64,000 bases of DNA from Streptomyces showdoensis (lineage in GTDB: Bacteria; Actinomycetota; Actinomycetes; Streptomycetales; Streptomycetaceae): the NCBI RefSeq assembly GCF_039535475.1, contig NZ_BAAAXG010000026.1, positions 3,405,501-3,469,500 on the forward strand. Direction: 5' to 3'. Shown in pieces: positions 9,024-17,299 of the stretch (position 1 is its first letter; every line of letters starts with the position of its first letter). The notes under the pieces were generated by a model. The model was not told where the DNA came from, ran no database searches, and saw only the letters and a program-made list of their open reading frames with translations. The translations under genes were made by a program, and so were the position numbers.

Positions 9024-9432
9024 CGCGGCGCAGGGCGCTCGTCGGGATCAGCGAGGCGAGCGCCGTCAGGGCCACGACGAGCAGCATGAGGCGCAGGGGC
9101 AGCAGGGCGCCGGGAGCGTCGTCGATCTCGTCGACGCCGTTCCACACCGCGACGATCCAGGCGAAGGTCCCCGTCGTCACGGTCAGCCAGAGCCGCCGCT
9201 CGCCGGAGATCCGCAGGCCGATCCAGAGCACCAGCGGCATCACCAGGGCCGTGTTCATGAGCGCCGTGGTGAACGCCTGGTCCGCGGAGTAGGCCGGCCC
9301 CCCGGCACCCAGGGTCGACGCGGCCTGTCCGGCGAAGCCCAGGTACAGGGTGTCGGAGAGGATCAGGTGCGAGGCGGCGACGGCGAGCGAGGAGACGGCC
9401 AGGGCCTTGAACGGCCGGGAGACGGTGGTCAT
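8974..9432 (-). CDS. Small four-helix integral membrane protein
   Basis: The 152-residue protein has about four hydrophobic segments (residues roughly 9-32, 54-74, 81-98 and 107-128) and an Arg/Pro-rich C-terminus. No family is recognised. It is convergent with glnE and its last 50 bp overlap the glnE 3' end on the opposite strand, so the C-terminus could be shorter in vivo only through a different stop, which is not available. Upstream lies an AT-rich palindromic segment unlike the surrounding DNA. Confidence 0.6.
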   Translation of the reverse strand: MTTVSRPFKALAVSSLAVAASHLILSDTLYLGFAGQAASTLGAGGPAYSADQAFTTALMNTALVMPLVLWIGLRISGERRLWLTVTTGTFAWIVAVWNGVDEIDDAPGALLPLRLMLLVVALTALASLIPTSALRRATRRRSAPPPPPAPGA

Positions 9433-9468
9433 GCCGGGGACTATACGCAGTGTGTATACATGGAGTGC
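9433..9468. promoter_or_regulatory. AT-rich imperfect palindrome upstream of the 8974-9432 gene
   Basis: The segment has outer arms ACTAT and ATAGT around a centre GTGTATACA, a palindromic core. It begins directly before the start codon at 9432 and is AT-rich for this genome. It looks like an operator overlapping the promoter of that gene (TATAGT reads as a minus-strand -10 element). No cognate regulator is identified. Confidence 0.35.
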
Positions 9469-9489
9469 ATAGTGGGGTGGAGGAACCCC

Positions 9490-9565
9490 CGCTCGCCCTG
9501 GGAGTCCCCGCTCGCCCCGGGAGTCCCCGCTCGCCCCGGGTGTCCCTGCCCGCCCCGGGGGTCCC
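9490..9565. repeat. Four tandem 19-bp units
   Basis: Four head-to-tail copies of a unit like CGCTCGCCCCGGGAGTCCC start at 9490, 9509, 9528 and 9547, with a few substitutions in copies 1, 3 and 4. They fill the gap between two minus-strand genes and end just before the stop codon at 9571. Each unit contains the self-complementary CCCGGG (or a one-base variant). Confidence 0.8.
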
Positions 9566-9570
9566 CGCGG

Positions 9571-9789
9571 CTACTCCCCGCCGCCCGCGCCCCCGTCGCC
9601 GCCGAAGGGGTACTCGCCCCCGTTCCGCTTCCGGCCGGAACGGGTTGCGCCGCGCGCCAGTCGGCCCGCCGCCTGGGTCGCCGCGGCCACGCCGTGCGTC
9701 CAGCGCGGGCCGCCCCGGGCCGCCCAGACGACGCAGACGCAGCCCGCGACGGTGAGGGCGAGGACGCCGGACAGGATGAGGACGACCAC
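9571..9789 (-). CDS. Small single-helix membrane protein
   Basis: A 72-residue frame starts with GTG at 9789, preceded by GAAGGAG 9 bp upstream. The first 28 residues form one transmembrane helix (VVLILSGVLALTVAGCVCVV) and the rest is basic and Gly-rich. It lies 17 bp after the TetR stop on the same strand, so it is probably cotranscribed with the regulator. No family recognised. Confidence 0.5.
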   Translation of the reverse strand: MVVLILSGVLALTVAGCVCVVWAARGGPRWTHGVAAATQAAGRLARGATRSGRKRNGGEYPFGGDGGAGGGE

Positions 9790-9806
9790 GGTGCGGTTCT
9801 CCTTCG

Positions 9807-10421
9807 TCAGGTGGTGGCGGCCGCGAGCCGCCTCCGGCAGTGTTCCAGGTATCCGGCGAGCGCCAGTTCGAAGGCCGTGTCCGTCCGGCCCTCGGCGACC
9901 TCCGCCAGCGCGCGGGCCAGGTGGGGCGTGGCCGTCTCGTCGGCCAGCTCCCACATCGCCTCCGGCGCGGCCATGTCGAGGGCCGAGCCGAGCACCAGGT
10001 TCTCCATGGCGATGATCACCGGCATCACGTCCGCCAGCGGGAACCCCGCGTCCAGCAGCCGCACCACGGCCTTTTCGTACTGCAGCAGCACCTTGGGCGC
10101 CCGGACCGGCGAGGTGGTGAGCGTCGGGATCGCGCGTGGATGGGCGGCGAAGGCGGCACGGTAGGAGCGGGCCCAGGCCCCCATGGCCTCGTCCCAGGGC
10201 TCCAGGTCCAGCGCGGCGTCGTCGATCGCGGCGCAGACCCGCTCCCGCAACAGCTCGACTATGCCGTCCCTGCCGTCCACATGGTGGTACACCGAGGCCG
10301 TCTGCACGCCGAGCCGCCGGGCGATCTGCGGCACGCTGAAGTCGCCCTGCTCGTCGACGAGTTCGAGCGCCGTGGTGGTGATGCGCTCCCGGTCGAGGAG
10401 GGGTGTGCGCGGCCGGCCCAT
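9807..10421 (-). CDS. TetR family transcriptional regulator
   Basis: The 204-residue protein has an N-terminal TetR helix-turn-helix (DFSVPQIARRLGVQTASVYH, residues about 28-47), then a helical ligand domain with a TetR_C-like MAMENLVLG-type region. It is divergent from the permease gene, 122 bp apart, and a 19-bp palindrome lies between them, so it probably represses the permease-amidohydrolase pair and itself. The ATG at 10421 (MGRPRTPLLDRERI) is the family-typical start. Confidence 0.9.
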   Translation of the reverse strand: MGRPRTPLLDRERITTTALELVDEQGDFSVPQIARRLGVQTASVYHHVDGRDGIVELLRERVCAAIDDAALDLEPWDEAMGAWARSYRAAFAAHPRAIPTLTTSPVRAPKVLLQYEKAVVRLLDAGFPLADVMPVIIAMENLVLGSALDMAAPEAMWELADETATPHLARALAEVAEGRTDTAFELALAGYLEHCRRRLAAATT

Positions 10422-10480
10422 GAAGGTTTTCCCCCTGTTCAGGTCTTCCCGAATCGTTGGACCCGAGGCTACATTGCGCC

Positions 10481-10499
10481 AACCGAAAGGCTTTAGGTT
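10481..10499. promoter_or_regulatory. Putative TetR operator
   Basis: AACCGAAAGGCTTTAGGTT is a palindrome with arms AACC-AAAG and CTTT-GGTT, matching at 8 of 9 pairs around a central G. It sits in the divergent promoter region between the TetR gene and the permease gene, the expected place for the operator. A TACATT at 10470-10475 could be the plus-strand -10 element, placing the operator at the transcription start. Confidence 0.55.
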
Positions 10500-10543
10500 T
10501 CCTCCCCGGACCCGACGTCCTGCCAGCGAAGGGCTTCTCCCGC

Positions 10544-12181
10544 ATGTCCTCCAGCACCGCCGAAGAGCCGCCACAGCCGCCCGGGCTGAGAACCGGCAGC
10601 CTCACCACCGCCGACATCTCCTTCTTCGTCGTCTCCGCCGCCGCCCCGCTCACCGTGATGGCCGGAGTCGCCCCCATCGCCCTCGTCCTCGGCGGCATCG
10701 GCGCCCCCGCCGGCTACCTCCTGGCCGGCATCACCCTCGCCGTCTTCGCCGTCGGCTTCACCACCATGAGCCGCCACGTCCGCAGCGGCGGCGCCTTCTA
10801 CGCGTACATCGCCCAGGGCCTCGGCAAACCCGTCGGCATCGCCGCCGCGCTCATCGCGATGGTCGGCTACAACGGCATGGAGATCGGCGTCTACGGACTC
10901 CTCGGCTCCGCCACCGCCGACACCGCCCAGGCCCTGTGGGGCGTCGACCTGCCCTGGCTGCCGATCGCCCTCGCCGGCCTGCTGCTCATCTGGTACGGCG
11001 GCTACCGCTCCATCGACTTCGGCGCCAAGGTCCTCGGCGTCCTCCTCGTCGCCGAGACCGGCATACTCCTGCTCCTCGCCGGCGGCGTCCTGCTGGAGGG
11101 CGGCGCGACGGGCCTCTCCCTCGCCTCCTTCGCCCCCGGCAACGTGCTCGTCCCCGGCACCGCCGCCGTGCTCGCCTTCGCCTTCTCGGCCTTCACCGGC
11201 TTCGAGTCCACCGTGATCTACCGCCGCGAGGCCCGCGACCCCGACCGCACCATCCCCCGCGCCACCTACATCGCGGTCGCGTTCCTCGGCCTGTTCTACG
11301 CCTTCATCGTCTGGACCGTCATCCAGGCCTTCGGCGACGACCGGGTCGTCGCCGCCGCCTCCGACGACCCCGGCGGGCTCTTCTTCGCCGCGATCACCAC
11401 GTACGTCGGCCCCTGGGCCGCCGACCTCATGCACGTGTTCATCGTGACCAGCATCATCGCCTCGCTCCTCGCCTTCCACAACGCGATCAACCGCTACGGC
11501 CTCGCCCTCGCCGAGGAGGGCGTCCTGCCCGCCGCGCTCGGCCGGATCCACCCCCGCCACCGCTCCCCGTACGTCGCCGGCCTCGTCCAGACCGCGCTCG
11601 GCGCCGTCGTCGTCCTCGGCTTCGCCGCCGCGGGCGCCGACCCGTACGCACAGCTGCTGCTCTGGGTGAACACCCCCGGCATGCTCGGACTCATGGCGCT
11701 GATGCTGCTCGCCGCCCTCGCCGTCGTCCGCTACTTCCGCCGCGTCCCGCACCGGGAGGGCGCGCTGCGCACCCTCGTGGCCCCCGGCACCGCCGCCGTC
11801 CTGCTGGCCGTCGCGATCTGGCTGGTCGCCTCCAAGGTCCAGCTCTTCACCGGGGCCTCGGCCACCGTGGACGCGGTCCTCGTCGCCGTCGTCCCCGCCG
11901 TCTTCCTCCTCGGGCTCCTCCTCGCGTACCGGCTGCGCCGCACCCGTCCCGAGGTCTACGCCCACTTCGCCGAAGAACCGGCCACCGAACCCGCCGCCGA
12001 AGCACGCCTCACCGACGAAGCCCCCACCGACGAAGCCTCCACCGACGAAGCCTCCACCGACGAAGCCCCCACCGAAGGAGCCGATCCCTCGTGTCCGCGC
12101 CCGACCTCGTCCTCGTCGACGCCCGCCTCCGTACCCCCGCCCTCTCCCGCCACACCGCTGTCGCCGTCCGCGACGGACTGA
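10544..12181 (+). CDS. APC superfamily amino acid/polyamine-type permease
   Basis: The 545-residue protein has about twelve transmembrane segments and the APC signature near the first helices (SFFVVSAAAPLTVMAGVAP, then GGAFYAYIAQGLGKPVG). It should import an amino acid or amine across the cytoplasmic membrane. The C-terminus carries a Thr-Asp-Glu-Ala-Pro/Ser repeat and then a Ser/Pro-rich tail that overlaps the next gene in another frame by 91 bp. The ATG at 10544 (MSSSTAEEPPQPP) is preferred over an in-frame ATG at 10457, which would fall across the promoter and operator. Confidence 0.88.
   Translation: MSSSTAEEPPQPPGLRTGSLTTADISFFVVSAAAPLTVMAGVAPIALVLGGIGAPAGYLLAGITLAVFAVGFTTMSRHVRSGGAFYAYIAQGLGKPVGIAAALIAMVGYNGMEIGVYGLLGSATADTAQALWGVDLPWLPIALAGLLLIWYGGYRSIDFGAKVLGVLLVAETGILLLLAGGVLLEGGATGLSLASFAPGNVLVPGTAAVLAFAFSAFTGFESTVIYRREARDPDRTIPRATYIAVAFLGLFYAFIVWTVIQAFGDDRVVAAASDDPGGLFFAAITTYVGPWAADLMHVFIVTSIIASLLAFHNAINRYGLALAEEGVLPAALGRIHPRHRSPYVAGLVQTALGAVVVLGFAAAGADPYAQLLLWVNTPGMLGLMALMLLAALAVVRYFRRVPHREGALRTLVAPGTAAVLLAVAIWLVASKVQLFTGASATVDAVLVAVVPAVFLLGLLLAYRLRRTRPEVYAHFAEEPATEPAAEARLTDEAPTDEASTDEASTDEAPTEGADPSCPRPTSSSSTPASVPPPSPATPLSPSATD
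12011..12070 (+). repeat. Four tandem 15-bp units within the permease 3' end
   Basis: Units at 12011, 12026, 12041 and 12056 read ACCGACGAAGCC followed by CCC or TCC and encode TDEAP/TDEAS. A truncated, altered fifth unit (ACCGAAGGAG, 12071-12080) supplies the AAGGAG ribosome binding site of the downstream amidohydrolase. Confidence 0.85.
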
Positions 12182-13662
12182 TCACCGCCATCGGAGACGA
12201 CGCCGACGCCCGCACCTGGCTCGGCCCCGGCACCGAGCTCGTCGACCTCGGCGGCGCCACCCTCACCCCCGGACTCACCGACGCCCACAGCCACCCCGTC
12301 TGGGGCCTGGAGATGTCCGCGGGCACCGACCTCTCGGCCGTCACCGACCTCGACGGACTGCGGGCCGCGCTCCGCGCCGCCGAGCGGCGCGAGGGCTGGG
12401 TGGTCGGCTACGGCCTGGACCACAACACCTTCGGCGGGCGCCCCATCCACCACGAGCTGATCGAGGAGGCGCTCGACGGCGCCCCCGCCTTCCTCCGGCT
12501 CTACGACGGCCACTCCGCCCTCGCCAGCGCCGCCGCCCTCCGGGCCGCCGGCATCGACGGCCCGCGCGCCTTCACCCAGCGCTCCGAGATCGTCTGCGAC
12601 GCGGCGGGACGCCCCACCGGGCACCTCAACGAGCACGCGGCCATGGACCTGATGAACCCGGTGCTCCCCGCCCAGCCCTTCGCCGAGCGCCGCGACCGGC
12701 TCGTCGAGCTGCTCGGCGCCATGGCCGCCACCGGACTCACCGGCGCCCACGTCATGGACCTCGGCGGCCACGACGTCCCCGGCCTGCTCGACGCCGTCGA
12801 GGCCGCCGGCGAGCTGCCGGTACGGCTGCGCCTCGCCCCGTGGTGCATGCCGGGGGCCACCGCCGAGGAGCTGGACGAGCTGGTCCGGCTGCAGGACCGG
12901 GCCGGGCGGCTCTGGCGGATCGGCGGGGTCAAGTTCTTCATGGACGGCACCGTCGAGGGCGGCACCGCCTGGCTGGAGCACGCCGACTGCCACGGCCAGG
13001 GCACCGACGCCTTCTGGCCCGACCCGGCCGCGTACTCCGCCGCCGTACGGCACCTGCACCGGGCCGGCGTCGGCACCGCCACCCACGCCATCGGCGACGC
13101 GGCGGTACGGCACGTCCTGGACACCGTCGAGTCCCTCGGCACCGGGGCCGGCCCCCGCCACCGGATCGAGCACATCGAGACCGTCCCCGACGGCCAGCTG
13201 GCCCGCTTCGCCGAGCTCGGCGTCGTCGCCTCGATGCAGCCGCCGCACACCGCGTACACCCGGGCCGACCACACCGACGAGTGGTCCAAGCGGCTCGGCG
13301 ACGAGCGGGCCGACCGGGCCTGGCGCTGCCGGGACCTCCGCGAGGCCGGGGCGCACCTCGCGCTCGGCTCCGACTGGCCCATCGCCCACTACGACGCCCG
13401 GCAGGTCCTCGCCACCGCCCGGGCCCCGCGCGGCGCCGCCGCGGCCAGGCCCGGGCTGACCGGACCGATGGCCCTGGAGGGAATGACCTCGCACGCCGCG
13501 TTCGCGGCGGGGGAGGAGCTCGTGGCGGGCCGCATCGCCCCCGGGCACCGCGCGGACCTCACCGCGTTCACCGTCGACCCGGCGACGGCCCCGGCCGACG
13601 AGACCGCCGAGGCCCCGGTCCGGCTCACGGTGACCGGCGGCCGGATCACGTACCGGAGCTGA
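12091..13662 (+). CDS. Amidohydrolase family protein (YtcJ/amidohydrolase 3 type)
   Basis: The 523-residue protein has the composite-domain metal hydrolase pattern: TLTPGLTDAHSHPVWG near residue 65 (D-x-H-x-H metal site), GGVKFFMDGTVEGGTAWL, HAIGDAAVRHVLD, HRIEHIE and LGSDWPIAHYD. Proteins of this group hydrolyse amides or related bonds; the substrate is unknown but may be what the upstream permease imports. The GTG at 12091 has AAGGAG 10 bp upstream and lies inside the permease frame, so expression is tightly coupled. Confidence 0.9.
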   Translation: MSAPDLVLVDARLRTPALSRHTAVAVRDGLITAIGDDADARTWLGPGTELVDLGGATLTPGLTDAHSHPVWGLEMSAGTDLSAVTDLDGLRAALRAAERREGWVVGYGLDHNTFGGRPIHHELIEEALDGAPAFLRLYDGHSALASAAALRAAGIDGPRAFTQRSEIVCDAAGRPTGHLNEHAAMDLMNPVLPAQPFAERRDRLVELLGAMAATGLTGAHVMDLGGHDVPGLLDAVEAAGELPVRLRLAPWCMPGATAEELDELVRLQDRAGRLWRIGGVKFFMDGTVEGGTAWLEHADCHGQGTDAFWPDPAAYSAAVRHLHRAGVGTATHAIGDAAVRHVLDTVESLGTGAGPRHRIEHIETVPDGQLARFAELGVVASMQPPHTAYTRADHTDEWSKRLGDERADRAWRCRDLREAGAHLALGSDWPIAHYDARQVLATARAPRGAAAARPGLTGPMALEGMTSHAAFAAGEELVAGRIAPGHRADLTAFTVDPATAPADETAEAPVRLTVTGGRITYRS

Positions 13663-14563
13663 CCCGGCGCTCCTCCGCCTCGGCGTCGTCCGCCCCCTTC
13701 GCCGGGGGCGGACCGCCCTGGGGGCCGCCCTGGGCGACCGGGGCGGGGTGCTCCACCAGCTTGGGCAGCCGGTGCGGGCGGGAGCCGTACCAGAAGTACG
13801 AGACGGCGAAGCCGAAGGCCAGGCAGATCATGCCGCCGACCGCGTCCATCCAGAAGTGGTTGGCGGTGGCCACGATGACGACCAGGGTCGCCGTCGGGTA
13901 GAGCAGGCCGAGGATCCGCGCCCAGGGCGCCTTGGCCAGCAGGAAGATGGTCACGCCGCACCACAGCGACCAGCCGATGTGCATCGACGGCATCGCCGCG
14001 TACTGGTTCGACATGTGCTTGAGGTTGCCCGAGGCCATCGAGCCCCAGGTGTGGTGCACCAGCACGGTGTCGATGAAGTCCTGGCCGTTCATCAGCCGCG
14101 GCGGCGCGAGCGGGTACAGGTAGTAGCCGACCAGGGCCACGCCGGTGGTGGCGAACAGGACCGTGCGGAACGCCGCGTAACGGCCCGGCTGCCATCGGTA
14201 CAGCCACACCAGCACACCGATGGTCACGACGAAGTGCAGGGTGGCGTAGTAGTAGTTCATCGACACGATCAGCCAGGTCACCGAGTTCACGGCGTGGTTG
14301 ACGGTGTGCTCGAAGGCGAGCCCGAGGGAGTGCTCGGCCTGCCAGATCCAGTCGGCGTTCTTCAGCGCCTGGGCCTTCTGCTCCGGCACCGCGTTGCGGA
14401 TGAGGGAGTAGGTCCAGTAGCTGATCGCGATGAGCGCGATCTCGAACCAGATCGTCGGGCGCCGGGGCGCCCGGGCACGCAGGCGCGCGAACCTTCCGCC
14501 GGTCACGATGGGTGACGACGGGGTCGTCCGGTTTTCCAAACTCTTCACGGTCGTTTCACCCAT
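13646..14563 (-). CDS. PAP2 family phosphatase, membrane-bound
   Basis: The 305-residue protein has about five or six transmembrane segments and the PAP2 catalytic motifs PSMHIGWSLW and ATANHFWMDAVGG, with an earlier APPRLMNGQDF as in the PAP2_3/inositol-phosphorylceramide-synthase-like branch. It probably acts on a lipid phosphate at the membrane surface. The C-terminus is Pro/Gly-rich. Its 3' end overlaps the convergent amidohydrolase gene by 17 bp. No clear ribosome binding site precedes the ATG. Confidence 0.9.
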   Translation of the reverse strand: MGETTVKSLENRTTPSSPIVTGGRFARLRARAPRRPTIWFEIALIAISYWTYSLIRNAVPEQKAQALKNADWIWQAEHSLGLAFEHTVNHAVNSVTWLIVSMNYYYATLHFVVTIGVLVWLYRWQPGRYAAFRTVLFATTGVALVGYYLYPLAPPRLMNGQDFIDTVLVHHTWGSMASGNLKHMSNQYAAMPSMHIGWSLWCGVTIFLLAKAPWARILGLLYPTATLVVIVATANHFWMDAVGGMICLAFGFAVSYFWYGSRPHRLPKLVEHPAPVAQGGPQGGPPPAKGADDAEAEERRVSSGT

Positions 14564-14650
14564 GGGAGGAGAGTCTGCCAGATCCCTTTCCTCCGACCGA
14601 TCATCCCTCGGTCGGGTTCGGAGCGCACCCTCTCCGACTCAGGGCGGAGC

Positions 14651-15673
14651 TCAGCCCCGTACGGGAGCCGAGGCCGTTGAACCGCGAACGACCAGCTCGG
14701 GCATGAAGACGAACTCGCTGTGCGGGGCCGGCGTACCGCCGACCTCCTCCAGGAGCGCACGGACCGCCGCCTGCCCCATCGCCTGCACGGGCTGCCGGAT
14801 GGTGGTCAGCGGCGGATCGGTGAACGCTATGAGCGGGGAGTCGTCGAAGCCGACCACCGACACGTCCCTGGGCACCTGGAGGCCCTGCTGGCGTGCGGCC
14901 CGGATGGCGCCGAGCGCCATCATGTCGCTGGCGCAGACGATCGCGGTGCACCCCCTGGAGATGAGCGCGGCCGCCGCGGCCTGGCCGCCCTCCAGGGTGT
15001 AGAGGGAGTGCTGGATCAGCTCCTCGGCCTCCTCGGGGGAGAGCCCGAACCGCTCCTGCATCCCCTTGCGGAAGCCCTCGATCTTGCGCAGCACCGGCAC
15101 GAACCGCTTGGGCCCGACGGCGAGCCCGATCCGGGTGTGCCCGAGCGCGGCCAGGTGCGTCACCGCCAGCACCATCGCGGCCCGGTCGTCGGGGGAGACG
15201 AAGGGGGCCTGCACCTTGGGGGAGAAGCCGTTGATGAGGACGTACGGGACGCCCTTGCCGCGCAGCTGGTCGTAGCGGGTGGTGTCGGCCGTGGTGTCGG
15301 CGTGCAGCCCGGAGACGAAGATGATCCCGGACACCCCGCGCTCCACCAGCATGTCGGTGAGCTCGTCCTCCGTGGACCCGCCGGGCGTCTGGGTGGCGAG
15401 CACCGGCGTGTACCCCTGCCGGGTCAGGGCCTGCCCGATGACCTGCGCGAGCGCGGGGAAGATCGGGTTGTCCAGTTCGGGGGTTATGAGCCCGACGAGC
15501 CCCGCGCTGCGCTGACGCAGGCGCACGGGACGCTCGTAGCCGAGCACGTCGAGTGCGGCGAGCACGGATTCACGGGTGGCCCCGGCCACACCGGGCTTGC
15601 CGTTGAGCACGCGGCTGACTGTGGCCTCACTGACCCCCGCCTGGGCTGCGATGTCGGAGAGCCGCGCGGTCAT
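14651..15673 (-). CDS. malR: LacI family maltose/maltodextrin regulator MalR
   Basis: The 340-residue protein starts with a LacI helix-turn-helix and hinge ([20 protein letters not shown]) and continues with the periplasmic-binding-protein-like effector domain ending in [19 protein letters not shown]. It is divergent from malE, as in S. coelicolor, where MalR (Reg1 in S. lividans) represses malEFG and amylase genes until maltodextrin is present. Position and sequence support the same role. A second, closely similar LacI protein is encoded at 20972-22030. Confidence 0.92.
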   Translation of the reverse strand: MTARLSDIAAQAGVSEATVSRVLNGKPGVAGATRESVLAALDVLGYERPVRLRQRSAGLVGLITPELDNPIFPALAQVIGQALTRQGYTPVLATQTPGGSTEDELTDMLVERGVSGIIFVSGLHADTTADTTRYDQLRGKGVPYVLINGFSPKVQAPFVSPDDRAAMVLAVTHLAALGHTRIGLAVGPKRFVPVLRKIEGFRKGMQERFGLSPEEAEELIQHSLYTLEGGQAAAAALISRGCTAIVCASDMMALGAIRAARQQGLQVPRDVSVVGFDDSPLIAFTDPPLTTIRQPVQAMGQAAVRALLEEVGGTPAPHSEFVFMPELVVRGSTASAPVRG

Positions 15674-15990
15674 GGGAGTGGACTGTACCGGTCGCCCGTC
15701 GGATTGCCCACCGAACGCGGGTTCCAGCCGTCGTGCACGGACTGCCGGTCGTCTTTCGCAAGTTCTTGCAAGGGGTGGAGGGGTCCGGGCGCTGTCAAGC
15801 GCCCCGTAGGCAACCTTCAGGACACGTGGATGTAACGATCGCCGGGTCTTGCAGAAAGTTCCCGCAAGGTCTTTCGGCTCGTTTTCATCCCTGTTACGTT
15901 CCTGGCAACCCGGGGCGCCGCGAGGGAGCGGTCGCATGAGGAACCTTTCAGAACCCTCGTCCAATCCGGGATCATGTTGAAGGAGTTCAC
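15674..15990. promoter_or_regulatory. malR-malE divergent control region with CTTGC-type repeats
   Basis: This 317-bp gap has no gene. It holds GCAAGTTCTTGCAAG (15758-15772), whose core CTTGCAAG at 15765-15772 is a perfect palindrome, and a second inverted pair CTTGC (15848-15852) / GCAAG (15864-15868). Such CTTGC elements are the type associated with MalR/Reg1 control of malE and amylase genes. GAAGGAG lies just before the malE ATG. Confidence 0.7.
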
Positions 15991-17268
15991 ATGCGGCGTG
16001 GCATAGCGGCCACCGCGCTGGTCGCGGCCCTGGGTGTGTCCCTGGCGGCGTGCGGAAGCGGAGACGGTTCCACCGGCGGCGGCTCGAAGGGCTCGGGTGA
16101 GCTGTCCGGCACCGTCACCTGGTGGGACACCTCCACCGTCGGCTCCGAGGACAAGGTCTTCAAGAAGCTCGCCGAGGACTTCACGAAGAAGCACCCCAAG
16201 GTCACGGTCAAGTACGTGAACGTGCCCTTCGGCGACGCCCAGAACAAGTTCAAGAACGCCGCCCAGTCCGGCTCCGGCGCCCCCGACGTGATCCGCTCCG
16301 AGGTCGCCTGGACCCCGGACTTCGCGAACCTCGGCTACCTCGCCCCGCTGGACGGCACCGCCGCCCTGAAGGACCAGGACGACTTCCTCAAGCAGGCCGC
16401 CGCCTCCACCAAGTACGACGGCAAGACCTACGCGGTGCCGCAGGTCATCGACTCCATGGGCGTCTTCTACAACAAGAAGATCTTCAAGGAGGCCGGCGTC
16501 GAGGTCCCCAAGACCATCGACGAGCTGAAGTCCGTCTCCGCCAAGATCAAGCAGAAGACCGGCAAGACCGGCCTGTACCTGCGCGGCGACGACGCCTACT
16601 GGTTCCTCTCCTTCCTGTACGGCGAGGGCGGCGACATGGTCAACGCCGAGACCAAGACCGTCTCCATCGACAACCCGGCCGGCGTGAAGGCCTTCAAGAC
16701 CGTCAAGGACCTGGTCGACTCGGGCGCCGCCAAGACCGACGCCACCGACGGCTGGAACAACATGCAGACGGCCTTCAAGGACGGCAAGGTCGCCATGATG
16801 ATCAACGGCCCGTGGGCCGTCGCCGACACCTACGCCGGCAAGGAGTTCGCCGACAAGGCCAACCTGGGCATCGCCCCGGTCCCGGCCGGCTCCGCCGGTC
16901 AGGGCGCCCCGCAGGGCGGCCACAACCTCGCCGTCTACGCGGGCTCCAAGAACCTGGACGCCTCCTACGCCTTCGTCGAGTACATGAGCTCGCCCGAGGT
17001 GCAGACCCAGGTCGCCAAGGAGCTGAGCCTGCTCCCGACCCGCTCCTCGGTCTACGGCAAGTCCGACGTGGCCATGAACGAGATGATCACCTTCTTCAAG
17101 CCGGTCGTCGACAAGGCCGTCGAGCGCCCCTGGATCCCCGAGGGCGGCAGCCTCTTCGCCCCGCTGGTCACCGAGTACACCAAGGTCCTCACCAACCAGA
17201 CCACCCCGGAGCAGGGAGCCAAGACGGCGGGCGAGTCCTACCGCAAGCTCCTGAAGGACTGGAAGTAA
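15991..17268 (+). CDS. malE: Maltose/maltodextrin ABC transporter substrate-binding lipoprotein
   Basis: The 425-residue protein begins with a lipoprotein signal peptide ending in the lipobox LAAC (Cys21), so it is anchored to the outer face of the membrane. The body is a family 1 sugar-binding protein: TWWDTSTVGSEDKVFKKLAEDF at the start, APDVIRSEVAWTPDFANLGYL, and GPWAVADTYAGKEF. It delivers maltose and maltodextrins to MalFG. GAAGGAG stands 5 bp before the ATG. It heads malEFG. Confidence 0.95.
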   Translation: MRRGIAATALVAALGVSLAACGSGDGSTGGGSKGSGELSGTVTWWDTSTVGSEDKVFKKLAEDFTKKHPKVTVKYVNVPFGDAQNKFKNAAQSGSGAPDVIRSEVAWTPDFANLGYLAPLDGTAALKDQDDFLKQAAASTKYDGKTYAVPQVIDSMGVFYNKKIFKEAGVEVPKTIDELKSVSAKIKQKTGKTGLYLRGDDAYWFLSFLYGEGGDMVNAETKTVSIDNPAGVKAFKTVKDLVDSGAAKTDATDGWNNMQTAFKDGKVAMMINGPWAVADTYAGKEFADKANLGIAPVPAGSAGQGAPQGGHNLAVYAGSKNLDASYAFVEYMSSPEVQTQVAKELSLLPTRSSVYGKSDVAMNEMITFFKPVVDKAVERPWIPEGGSLFAPLVTEYTKVLTNQTTPEQGAKTAGESYRKLLKDWK

Positions 17269-17299
17269 CAAGGAAGCGGGAAGGAAGGCAGACCGGCTG

